Shown: positions 1-5,555 of the stretch, one piece after another | Numbering within the stretch: the first letter of the stretch is position 1 | Layout of the letters: the number at the start of each line of letters is the position of its first letter | Assembly (NCBI GenBank): GCA_018623785.1 | Contig: JAAZVD010000085.1 | Coordinates: forward strand, 1-6,683 | Origin: Bacteroidota bacterium | Lineage (GTDB): Bacteria > Bacteroidota > Rhodothermia > Rhodothermales > UBA10348 | Direction of reading: 5' to 3' | DNA length: 6,683 bases | Position numbers and translations under genes: made by a program | Notes under the pieces: generated by a model | What the model was told of the DNA's origin: nothing | What the model saw: the letters and a program-made list of their open reading frames with translations, nothing else | The model's database searches: none

Positions 1-1
1 G

Positions 2-217
2 AAGGTCCGTAGGGTACGACGTACGAAATCGAGACTGCGATTGGAACTGTACGCGCTGCGTAGCCACCTATTGGCACGGCTGACGGCTTCCTCAGGGGAT
101 AGGGTTCGTATTCTTAGTCTTGAGTCTGATGTTGTAGAGGTTGCCAAAAGACTCAACGATCAAATTCGTCTGATGGCCAAACTTATTCTTGACTCCGAAA
201 TAGCCAGGCAGGGATGA
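2..217 (+). CDS. Possible 3' end of an unrecognised gene, truncated by the window edge
   Basis: Reading from base 2 there are 71 sense codons with no stop until TGA at 215-217, and the frame is still open at the left edge. The fragment starts Arg/Lys-rich and continues as leucine-rich, helix-like text, ending in LDSEIARQG. By hand count, GC at codon positions 1, 2 and 3 is about 62, 42 and 49 percent, the order expected of a coding frame in this region. No domain or family is recognisable. The call is weak: a run of this length can arise by chance in one of six frames, and two minus-strand frames over the same bases are also fairly open. If real, the gene converges on the aldehyde dehydrogenase gene, with 109 bp between the stop codons. 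It contains no motif that would link it to its neighbours. Confidence 0.35.
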   Translation, partial: KVRRVRRTKSRLRLELYALRSHLLARLTASSGDRVRILSLESDVVEVAKRLNDQIRLMAKLILDSEIARQG

Positions 218-254
218 CGGGGCGATATGGTCGCTCTGGTCGGTGCGCTTTCAT

Positions 255-293
255 AAACAAAAACGGGCCGGGCTCCTTCCGGAGCCCGGCCCG
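255..293 (-). terminator. Intrinsic terminator of the aldehyde dehydrogenase gene
   Basis: A perfect 13-bp GC-rich inverted repeat pairs bases 264-276 with 281-293 around a 4-nt loop at 277-280. Read on the minus strand, the stem is followed at once by TTTTTGTTT (complement of 255-263), the arrangement of a Rho-independent terminator. It lies 33 nt past the aldehyde dehydrogenase stop codon. On the plus strand no T-run follows the stem, so it should work mainly for minus-strand transcripts. A second small hairpin (306-310 with 315-319) sits between the stop codon and the terminator. Confidence 0.88.
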
Positions 294-326
294 ACAAGAA
301 CCGAGACGGGACAACCCGTAGGCGGC

Positions 327-1820
327 TCAGTCTTCCACGTTGTCAATCTGCGCTTTCTGCAGTTTGCCTGAGTAGTCGACGTACACGGTCTTCGTTTCCG
401 TGTAGAACTCGAAGACCTCCCAACCGCCCTCGCGGTGGCCATTGCCAGTCCCTTTTACCCCGCCGAATGACATGTGTGCTTCGGCACCGATAGTCGGACC
501 ATTGATATACGTGATGCCCGCTTCAATGTCATGCATGGCATTGAATGCCGTTGCAATGTCGCGCGTGTAGATGGCTGAAGACAAACCGTACTGGATGTTG
601 TTGGCTATCTGGATGGCCTCCTCGTAGGAACTGATCTTCAGAACGGAAAGCACAGGGCCGAAAATCTCTTCCTTGGCGATTCGCATATTGGGAGTCACAC
701 CAGTAAAAATCGTGGGCTCGTAAAAGAAACCGTCCTCCAGTCCTGGACCTTCCGCACGTTTTCCGCCAAGTGCAAGGGTAGCGCCTTCTTCCTGTCCGAC
801 GCCTACGTAGTACTCAATCTTGTCGAGTCCTTTCTGGTTGATGACCGGCCCCATCTCGGTCTGGTCTTCATTACCGTATCCAAGTTTCAGACGTGTAGCC
901 GCCTCAATCAGGCGGTTGACTAGCTGATCGTGAACGTCTTCATGGACGATCAGTCGGGAAGTGGCCGTGCACCGTTGACCGGTTGTTCCGAAAGCACCCC
1001 ACAGAAGACCATCCAGGACCAAGTCCAGGTCGGCATCAGCCAAGACGATCATCGGATTCTTTCCACCCATTTCCAACGACAGCCGCTTGTGAAGACGACC
1101 GCAGGCTTCTCCGATTTTACTGCCAGTTTCGGTAGATCCTGTGAAGGAGACGGCATCTACGTCTGGATGTTCGACAAGTGCACGGCCGGCAACGGCACTG
1201 CCCTGGACCAGGTTAACAACGCCCGACGGCAAACCTGCATCCTCGAACACTTTGACCAGAAGGGCTCCACTGTGAGGAGCATCTTCACTGGGTTTGAAGA
1301 CCACCGTATTGCCGGCAGCCAGTGCGGGAAACATCTTCCATGTGGGAACGGCAACAGGGAAATTCCACGCGGTTATAACGCCACAGACCCCGATCGGGCG
1401 TCGTATGGACATATTGAACTTGTTCGGCATTTCGCTGGGAACGGTATGCCCGAAGAGACGACGAGTCTCCGATGCCGCGTAGTATGCGGTGTCGATGGCC
1501 TCCTGCACGTCTCCCTTCGTCTCGAAAAAAGGTTTTCCCATTTCCCGCGTCATCTGGAAGGCCAGCTCGCTTTTGCGTTCTGTCAACAGATCTCCTATCC
1601 GGCGAAGTATATCGCCACGCGCAGGTGCCGGCATCCTGCTCCACGAGCGGAAAGCATCACGAGCCGCTCGGACGGCATCGTCCACATCTTCCACACCTGA
1701 CTCGGGAAAATGGCCGATAACATCAGAATGGATGGCTGGATTGGTATCCTTGAACGTGGCACCGGCGGTTGCATCCTGCCAGCTACCATTGATGAAGTTC
1801 TGGTTCAGTACGTCAGACAT
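327..1820 (-). CDS. NAD(P)-dependent aldehyde dehydrogenase, ALDH superfamily
   Basis: This 497-residue protein has the normal length for a soluble cytosolic ALDH, which oxidises an aldehyde to a carboxylate with NAD(P)+. Visible residues are the oxyanion Asn in AWNFP (N153), the cofactor-binding Lys in FKPSE (K176), the Rossmann motif FTGSTETG (226-233), the general-base Glu in LEMGGKNP (E250), the catalytic Cys in GQRCTA (C284) and the Glu of EIFGPV (E385). The C-terminal signature around 440-466 (GPTIGAE, then [15 protein letters not shown]) resembles bacterial ALDHs near alpha-ketoglutaric-semialdehyde and related dehydrogenases rather than the ALDH7 type. The substrate cannot be fixed from this. 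The start is placed at MSDVLNQNF (ATG 1818-1820). The frame stays open to 1934, but those 38 residues do not look like ALDH and would overlap the promoter region. The start has no Shine-Dalgarno sequence. The gene diverges from an aminotransferase, suggesting a shared amino-acid degradation role (inference). Confidence 0.96.
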   Translation of the reverse strand: MSDVLNQNFINGSWQDATAGATFKDTNPAIHSDVIGHFPESGVEDVDDAVRAARDAFRSWSRMPAPARGDILRRIGDLLTERKSELAFQMTREMGKPFFETKGDVQEAIDTAYYAASETRRLFGHTVPSEMPNKFNMSIRRPIGVCGVITAWNFPVAVPTWKMFPALAAGNTVVFKPSEDAPHSGALLVKVFEDAGLPSGVVNLVQGSAVAGRALVEHPDVDAVSFTGSTETGSKIGEACGRLHKRLSLEMGGKNPMIVLADADLDLVLDGLLWGAFGTTGQRCTATSRLIVHEDVHDQLVNRLIEAATRLKLGYGNEDQTEMGPVINQKGLDKIEYYVGVGQEEGATLALGGKRAEGPGLEDGFFYEPTIFTGVTPNMRIAKEEIFGPVLSVLKISSYEEAIQIANNIQYGLSSAIYTRDIATAFNAMHDIEAGITYINGPTIGAEAHMSFGGVKGTGNGHREGGWEVFEFYTETKTVYVDYSGKLQKAQIDNVED

Positions 1821-1860
1821 GGCGTTCGATATAAAGGCAAAAAGGCGAATGAGAGGCGGA

Positions 1861-1889
1861 AAAGTAGGTTGCTCCGTATACGCTGACAA
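1861..1889 (-). promoter_or_regulatory. Candidate promoter for the aldehyde dehydrogenase gene
   Basis: On the minus strand TTGTCA (complement of 1884-1889, five of six matches to the sigma-70 -35 box) is separated by exactly 17 bp from TACTTT (complement of 1861-1866). The -10 box alone is poor against TATAAT, but TACTTTTC also resembles the TAnnTTTG -7 element described for Bacteroidota. Transcription would start roughly 35 nt upstream of the ALDH start codon. The prediction rests on spacing and similarity only. Confidence 0.4.
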
Positions 1890-1904
1890 GCAAAGATTCT
1901 GCGC

Positions 1905-1918
1905 GGAAGGTGCCTTCC
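1905..1918. promoter_or_regulatory. Inverted repeat GGAAGG-N2-CCTTCC, candidate operator
   Basis: A perfect 6-bp inverted repeat with a 2-bp centre lies in the divergent intergenic region. It sits just upstream of the candidate ALDH -35 box (1884-1889) and overlaps the candidate aminotransferase -35 region (1915-1920). That is a good place for a dimeric regulator controlling both genes. No regulator gene is present in the window, and no T-run makes it a terminator. Confidence 0.35.
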
Positions 1919-1942
1919 AAGCCAAATTGTTCACCGTATATT
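1915..1942 (+). promoter_or_regulatory. Candidate promoter for the aminotransferase gene
   Basis: TATATT at 1937-1942 matches the -10 consensus at five of six bases. A weak -35 candidate, TTCCAA (1915-1920), lies 16 bp upstream. Transcription would start near 1949, leaving a leader of about 33 nt before the ATG at 1982. The -35 is poor, so activation by a bound regulator, or a lineage-specific sigma factor, is possible. Confidence 0.33.
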
Positions 1943-1981
1943 GCCGGCTCCATCATCACGAACATGCACGTCAGATCCCAA

Positions 1982-3166
1982 ATGCCCAACTTGGAAAGCC
2001 GCCTGTCCCATCGGGTCACCTCAGTCCCACCGTCTGGAATCCGACGCTTTTTCGAGATTGCTGCCACGATGGAAGAGGTGATTACCCTCGGGATCGGTGA
2101 GCCTGACTTCGTATCCCCGGCGCCTATTATCCGAGGAGCGGAACGCTCGATGCAGGAGGGCAAGACCGGGTACACCTCAAACGCTGGTATTGCCCCGCTG
2201 CGGGATGCCATCTCAGAGGATTTGAGGCAGCGATATGGCGTCTCCTATGACCCAGGCACCGAAATTCTTGTTACGGTAGGTGTCAGTGAGGCAGTGCAAT
2301 TGGCCATGCTTGCCTTGCTGGATCCGGGGGATGAAATCCTTATTCCGGAACCCTGCTTCGTCTCCTATGGACCAGCCTCGATTTTTGCAGGAGGCGTAGT
2401 CAAGTACGTCCCTACGTCTGTGGAGAATGATTTTCAGGTGACCGCGGCAGATATTGAAGCCCAGATCACGTCTCGTACGAAGGTTCTGTTTCTGGCCTAT
2501 CCGTCGAACCCGACCGGCGCAGTCCTTCGTCGTGAGGTACTCGAGGAAATTGCACAGGTGGTCGAGAAGCATGACCTGCTTGTGCTCTCGGACGAGATAT
2601 ACGACCGGCTGATTTACGGCGAGGCGTTCGATCGTGGCCACACCTGTCTTCCGTCGATCTCATCCCTCAGGGATCGAACGATATTGCTTGGCGGTTTTTC
2701 AAAGGCCTATGCCATGACGGGTTGGCGCGTTGGTTATGCCTGCGCTCCGAAGCCGCTTTACGATGCCATGTACAAGCTGCACCAATACATCATAATGTCC
2801 GCCCCGACGGCAGGGCAGTGGGGTGCGTTGGCTGGCATCAAGGAGTGTCAAGACGATGTGGAGAGCATGCGTAAGGCGTACGATGCGCGTCGCAGGGTTA
2901 TTGTCGATGGTTTTCGGGCAGCAGGCTTGCCAACCTTTGAACCAGAGGGTGCCTTTTATTGCTTCCCGGATATCACGTCCACGGGCTTGGACTCAGAGCA
3001 GTTTGCTCAAGAGTTATTGCAGGCTGAACAGGTAGCTGTGGTCCCGGGAGATGCTTTCGGTCCAAGTGGAGCTGGATTTGTCCGATGCTCATACGCCAAC
3101 TCTATGGATAATATCGAAGAGGCCGTGCGTCGCATCTCCCGTTTTGCAAAGCGCTGCCGCGGCTAG
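1982..3166 (+). CDS. PLP-dependent aminotransferase, class I/II (fold type I)
   Basis: The 394-residue product is a cytosolic fold-type I enzyme of the aspartate/aromatic aminotransferase group, exchanging an amino group between an amino acid and a 2-oxo acid. Seen in the sequence: the N-terminal PPSGIRRFF and LGIGEPDF motifs, PSNPTG with the PLP-contacting Asn (N176), SDEIYD with the pyridine-nitrogen Asp (D204) and Tyr (Y207), FSKAYAMTGWRVGY with the Schiff-base Lys (K241) and phosphate-binding Arg (R249), and the substrate-carboxylate Arg in FVRCSYA (R368). The start MPNLESRLSHRV at 1982 matches where relatives usually begin. ATGs at 1964 and 1910 are in frame but add unlike residues, and none has a Shine-Dalgarno sequence. 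The stop is TAG, 15 nt before the next gene, so co-transcription is likely. The substrate is unresolved. The oppositely oriented ALDH gene hints at a joint catabolic step, but that is inference. Confidence 0.93.
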   Translation: MPNLESRLSHRVTSVPPSGIRRFFEIAATMEEVITLGIGEPDFVSPAPIIRGAERSMQEGKTGYTSNAGIAPLRDAISEDLRQRYGVSYDPGTEILVTVGVSEAVQLAMLALLDPGDEILIPEPCFVSYGPASIFAGGVVKYVPTSVENDFQVTAADIEAQITSRTKVLFLAYPSNPTGAVLRREVLEEIAQVVEKHDLLVLSDEIYDRLIYGEAFDRGHTCLPSISSLRDRTILLGGFSKAYAMTGWRVGYACAPKPLYDAMYKLHQYIIMSAPTAGQWGALAGIKECQDDVESMRKAYDARRRVIVDGFRAAGLPTFEPEGAFYCFPDITSTGLDSEQFAQELLQAEQVAVVPGDAFGPSGAGFVRCSYANSMDNIEEAVRRISRFAKRCRG

Positions 3167-3181
3167 GAGTCTTTCAGCGCA

Positions 3182-3532
3182 ATGGAAAACAAGGTTCTGA
3201 TAGTCCTCCTGTCCCTAGGCGTCTCTCTCGTCATGCACGTTTGGCTTGGCTGGGCATGGAGTATTGCCGGCCCGATACTTGGAGGCTTCCTTATTGGTAA
3301 AGGGGGCGGCCGGTACGGGGCGGTGATCCTTGCGGTATCGTGGGGCATGCTCATGATGTGGAATTTCTGGGTAGCCGGAGCAGAAAGTTTGAATATGATG
3401 GAAACCATGGGGACACTGCTGGGTCGGATGCCCGCTGCCGTTGTTCCGTTGAGTGTGTTGCTTTTGTCGGCTCTCCTCGGGATGTCTAGCGGAGCGTTGG
3501 GCAGTGCATTGAAGCCCAGGGAGACGCCCTGA
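3182..3532 (+). CDS. Small integral membrane protein of unknown function, four predicted helices
   Basis: I do not recognise this 116-residue protein. It is strongly hydrophobic, with likely membrane segments at about residues 5-26, 27-41, 45-66 and 84-107. Gly-rich text lies between the second and third (IGKGGGRYG, 38-46), and a short polar tail (KPRETP) ends it. The third segment is rich in Trp and Met. There is no cleavable signal peptide: the first helix begins at residue 5 and no cleavage site follows. The ATG at 3182 lies 15 nt after the aminotransferase stop. AGGAG at 3165-3169 overlaps that stop codon but is 12 nt from the ATG, too far for a good Shine-Dalgarno. The strong pattern of hydrophobic helices and the tight spacing on both sides (15 and 43 nt) support a real gene in an operon with prfB. 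No transport or enzymatic motif is visible. Confidence 0.8.
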   Translation: MENKVLIVLLSLGVSLVMHVWLGWAWSIAGPILGGFLIGKGGGRYGAVILAVSWGMLMMWNFWVAGAESLNMMETMGTLLGRMPAAVVPLSVLLLSALLGMSSGALGSALKPRETP

Positions 3533-3575
3533 ACGTCGGGATGTCGCTATTACTGAGGTCGACGTAATCGAGTAC

Positions 3576-4682
3576 ATGGAGAAAGAACAGATTCATAGCC
3601 TGCTGCAGCGCACCCGTACCCTGGGGACCTTTCTGGATCCTGAGAATCGTGCCAAGCGAAAGGAAGAGTTGGAACAGCGTAGGCTGGACCCGGCATACTG
3701 GGACGATTCGGATGCGGCACAGATCACGGAGAAAGAAATTGCCGTAGAAAAGGGCTGGCTAGATGCCTGGGACGACGTCCGAACGATCGCGGAAAATATA
3801 GAAACGCTGCAGCTGATGGCCTCCGAGGAAGGGGCTGATCTAGCTGATGAAATCGAGGCGGAGGTTCATACACTTGAACCCCTGCTAGATGAGCTGGAGC
3901 TGAAGAGCTTACTCAGCGCTCCGGATGATCATCGGGATGCCATTGTAACCATCAATCCTGGAGCGGGCGGAACGGAGAGCCAGGACTGGGCTGCCATGTT
4001 GGTTCGCATGTACACGCGCTGGGGCGAACGCAACGGATACACGGTGCAGTTACTTGAGTACCAGGACGGCGAGGTCGCCGGCATCAAGAGTGCTTCTTTG
4101 GCCATTCGCGGTGAGTTTGCGTACGGTTATCTGAAATCGGAATCGGGCGTACACCGTCTTGTGCGAATTTCCCCGTTCGATTCCTCGGGTAGGCGACATA
4201 CCTCGTTTTCTAGCGTCTTTGTATACCCAGAGATCGACGATACCATTGAGATTGATATTCGTCCGGATCAGCTTGAGATGCAGACATTCCGATCGGGTGG
4301 TAAGGGTGGTCAAAATGTGAACAAAGTTGAAACGGGTGTCCGTCTCATCTGGAGCGGCAGCCTGTCCGATGGTAGAGCGGAACGGGTGGTAGCAGAGTGC
4401 ACGGAAGAGCGAAGCCAGCTTCAGAACAGGGAGCGTGCCCTGACCATGCTCAAGAGTCGCATTTATCAGCTTGAATTGGAGATCCAGGAAGCTGCCAAGA
4501 ATGCGGTGGAGGGATCCAAGAAGAAGATTGAGTGGGGTTCGCAAATACGAAGCTATGTCTTCCAGCCCTACACCATGGTAAACGATCACCGTACAGAAAC
4601 GAAACTGACCGATGTGCAGTCTGTCATGGATGGAGAGCTTGATGAGTTTATCAAGGCTTTCCTCATGCAGGAGGCAACCTGA
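3576..4682 (+). CDS. prfB: Peptide chain release factor 2 (RF2)
   Basis: RF2 reads UGA and UAA stop codons in the ribosomal A site and triggers release of the finished protein. The 368-residue product has the stop-recognition tripeptide SPF (199-201), which marks RF2 rather than RF1, and the universal GGQ (244-246) that reaches the peptidyl-transferase centre. Its Gln is normally methylated by PrmC. Residues 1-110 are the charged helical N-terminal domain, followed by the PCRF and RF-1 core. The ending WGSQIRSYVFQPYTMV and ELDEFI is typical RF2. Unlike the E. coli gene, the frame is continuous: the codons at the usual +1 frameshift site are CTG GGG ACC TTT CTG GAT (3621-3638), with no in-frame TGA. 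Against E. coli RF2 there are about seven extra residues after GGQ (around 258-272). The gene itself ends in TGA. The ATG at 3576 puts the frameshift-equivalent position at codon 20, close to its place in relatives. There is no Shine-Dalgarno. Confidence 0.97.
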   Translation: MEKEQIHSLLQRTRTLGTFLDPENRAKRKEELEQRRLDPAYWDDSDAAQITEKEIAVEKGWLDAWDDVRTIAENIETLQLMASEEGADLADEIEAEVHTLEPLLDELELKSLLSAPDDHRDAIVTINPGAGGTESQDWAAMLVRMYTRWGERNGYTVQLLEYQDGEVAGIKSASLAIRGEFAYGYLKSESGVHRLVRISPFDSSGRRHTSFSSVFVYPEIDDTIEIDIRPDQLEMQTFRSGGKGGQNVNKVETGVRLIWSGSLSDGRAERVVAECTEERSQLQNRERALTMLKSRIYQLELEIQEAAKNAVEGSKKKIEWGSQIRSYVFQPYTMVNDHRTETKLTDVQSVMDGELDEFIKAFLMQEAT

Positions 4683-4763
4683 TCCCGGTCTCCATGAGCC
4701 CAGCCTTCGATGGTTTGCACATAATTGAGCACTGTTGGGGGAAAAGGTGTCATGCTCGGTTCG

Positions 4764-4803
4764 GACTGTTGATTACGGACCATGCTGTTCCGTATATTCA
4801 GTC
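4764..4803 (+). other. Two-part RNA hairpin in the prfB 3' region
   Basis: GACTG (4764-4768) pairs with CAGTC (4799-4803). Inside it, across a 5-by-4 internal loop, TACGGA (4774-4779) pairs perfectly with TCCGTA (4789-4794) around a 9-nt loop. The structure lies 82 nt past the prfB stop and 6 nt before the first terminator. It could protect the 3' end of the prfB mRNA or belong to a small RNA ending at that terminator. I see no convincing promoter for a separate RNA. The pairing is moderate and could be chance. Confidence 0.35.
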
Positions 4804-4809
4804 GGTTGT

Positions 4810-4838
4810 AAAAAGGGTGGCGAATGCCTCCCTTTTTT
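4810..4838 (+). terminator. Intrinsic terminator downstream of prfB
   Basis: AAAAAGGG-T-GGC (4810-4821) pairs with GCC-T-CCC-TTTTT (4826-4837) around a GAAT loop, with one T-T mismatch in the stem. The run of six T at 4833-4838 provides the release tract. The A-run on the other side makes the element symmetric, so it could also stop minus-strand transcripts. It is the first of two tandem terminators ending the prfB transcription unit. Confidence 0.82.
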
Positions 4839-4862
4839 CGTTGAAGCGGGGATTTCCAGTGG

Positions 4863-4894
4863 CGCCCGTCCGAGCTTCGGACCGGGCGTTTTTT
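4863..4894 (+). terminator. Second intrinsic terminator between prfB and rimP
   Basis: CGCCCG (4863-4868) pairs with CGGGCG (4883-4888), and TCCGA (4869-4873) pairs with TCGGA (4877-4881). There is one bulged C at 4882 and a 3-nt loop. Six T follow at 4889-4894. It is a GC-rich, strong-looking Rho-independent terminator 24 nt after the first one. With the upstream copy it should isolate rimP-nusA from prfB read-through. Confidence 0.87.
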
Positions 4895-5027
4895 GCACTC
4901 CCCCATGCGTAATTGTCTGGAACGGATACTGGTAGGGTAACGCCGTACAGTCCCTGTCAGCACCTAGAAGGGGAATAGCGCACGGGCGAGCTCCCGGGAA
5001 AAAGCCCGTCCATTACACTACGATGGC
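4895..5027 (+). promoter_or_regulatory. Leader and presumed promoter region of the rimP-nusA operon
   Basis: This 133-bp stretch lies between a strong terminator and the rimP start, so the rimP-nusA promoter should be here. The best match I can find is TTGTCT at 4913-4918, followed 17 bp later by the weak GGTAAC (4936-4941); TGGTAGGGT (4930-4938) vaguely resembles an extended -10. None is convincing. No tRNA, such as the tRNA-fMet gene found before rimP in E. coli, is present. A hairpin at 4982-5009 is listed separately. Confidence 0.45.
4982..5009 (+). promoter_or_regulatory. Leader hairpin just before rimP with alternative pairings
   Basis: ACGGGC (4982-4987) and GCCCGT (5004-5009) are perfectly complementary around a 16-nt loop. 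The loop carries CCCGGG (4993-4998), which can instead pair with either arm (CGGG 4983-4986 with CCCG 4993-4996, or CGGG 4995-4998 with CCCG 5005-5008). These folds exclude one another. The structure ends 18 nt before the rimP GTG. No T-run follows, so it is not a terminator. A role in translation control or mRNA stability is inference. Confidence 0.35.
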
Positions 5028-5522
5028 GTGACTCATTCGACAGGACATACTGAACAGACCTCAGTTGCGGCTCCTCCACTGGAGGTTCGGATTCGTAAAC
5101 TGGCGGAAGAGATCATCCCAAGCGAGGATTGGTTTATCGTGGACGTGCAGGCCAGAGGGCGGAAAGGTTCGAGGGTGGTAGAGGTGTATCTAGACGGGGA
5201 TCAGGGTGTTCCGGTGGACGATATGGCCAGTTTCAGTAGAGAGTTGGCCTTTTTGCTGGATGCTGAGGACCTGATCAAAGGCAAGTATCACCTCAATGTG
5301 TCATCACCCGGAGACGACAGGGCATTACTTTTTGAGCGGCAATATGCCCGCCACATCGGCAAGCCCGTTCAAGTTCTTGTTAATCGTGAAGAAGGCGGAA
5401 TCTGGCTTGAGGGAGAAAACCTCGGCGTCAAGGACGGCGTTCTCACACTTCAAACGAAAAGCGGAGCGGAGGAATGGCCACTTGAGGACATTACCAAGGC
5501 GCGCATAAAATTGCCCTGGTAG
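5028..5522 (+). CDS. rimP: Ribosome maturation factor RimP
   Basis: RimP is a cytosolic assembly factor that binds the maturing 30S subunit and is needed for efficient 16S rRNA processing. The 164-residue product has the usual two parts: an alpha/beta N-terminal domain (about 20-97) ending in the family signature VSSPG (SSPG at 92-95), and a beta-rich SH3-like C-terminal domain (about 100-164) opening with ARHIGKPVQVLV. The DDRAL after SSPG replaces the more common LDRPL. The first 18 residues are an extra polar segment. The start is a GTG: no ATG, GTG or TTG lies between the in-frame TAG at 4965-4967 and 5028, and the first internal ATG would remove conserved sequence. No Shine-Dalgarno is seen. 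nusA follows after 33 nt, the conserved rimP-nusA order. The stop is TAG. Confidence 0.93.
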   Translation: MTHSTGHTEQTSVAAPPLEVRIRKLAEEIIPSEDWFIVDVQARGRKGSRVVEVYLDGDQGVPVDDMASFSRELAFLLDAEDLIKGKYHLNVSSPGDDRALLFERQYARHIGKPVQVLVNREEGGIWLEGENLGVKDGVLTLQTKSGAEEWPLEDITKARIKLPW

Positions 5523-5555
5523 ACCCTTGGGTCCCAGGCGAACAGCTCTTGCACT

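Noticed and set aside
930..1700. Plus-strand open frame of 256 codons inside the aldehyde dehydrogenase gene
   Set aside because: It lies wholly antisense to a complete ALDH with all catalytic motifs, and its translation has no family features and mixed composition. Long antisense frames are common opposite conserved genes.
1821..1934. N-terminal extension of the aldehyde dehydrogenase from ATG 1934
   Set aside because: The additional 38 residues do not resemble an ALDH N-terminus or a signal peptide, and the DNA holds the candidate promoter and inverted repeat. The family starts near MSDVLNQNF.
4741..4805. Possible tRNA suggested by GGTTCGGACTG
   Set aside because: The T-arm-like stretch has no matching closing stem, no anticodon arm and no acceptor stem at the right spacing. 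The bases form a different hairpin.
4735..4935. Short plus-strand frames (66 and 72 codons) between prfB and rimP
   Set aside because: Both run through the intrinsic terminators, have no ribosome-binding features and no protein-like hydrophobic pattern. A transcript from prfB would end inside them.
4586..4963. Minus-strand frame of 125 codons spanning the prfB end and the intergenic region
   Set aside because: It crosses the prfB 3' end and both terminator hairpins, and its translation is low in structure and rich in Arg, Ser and Pro. The two terminators explain this DNA better.
5522..5533. Inverted repeat GACCC-TT-GGGTC between rimP and nusA
   Set aside because: The 2-nt loop is too short for the full stem, no T-run follows, and nusA must be read through from rimP. 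It is most likely chance or a very weak pause structure.
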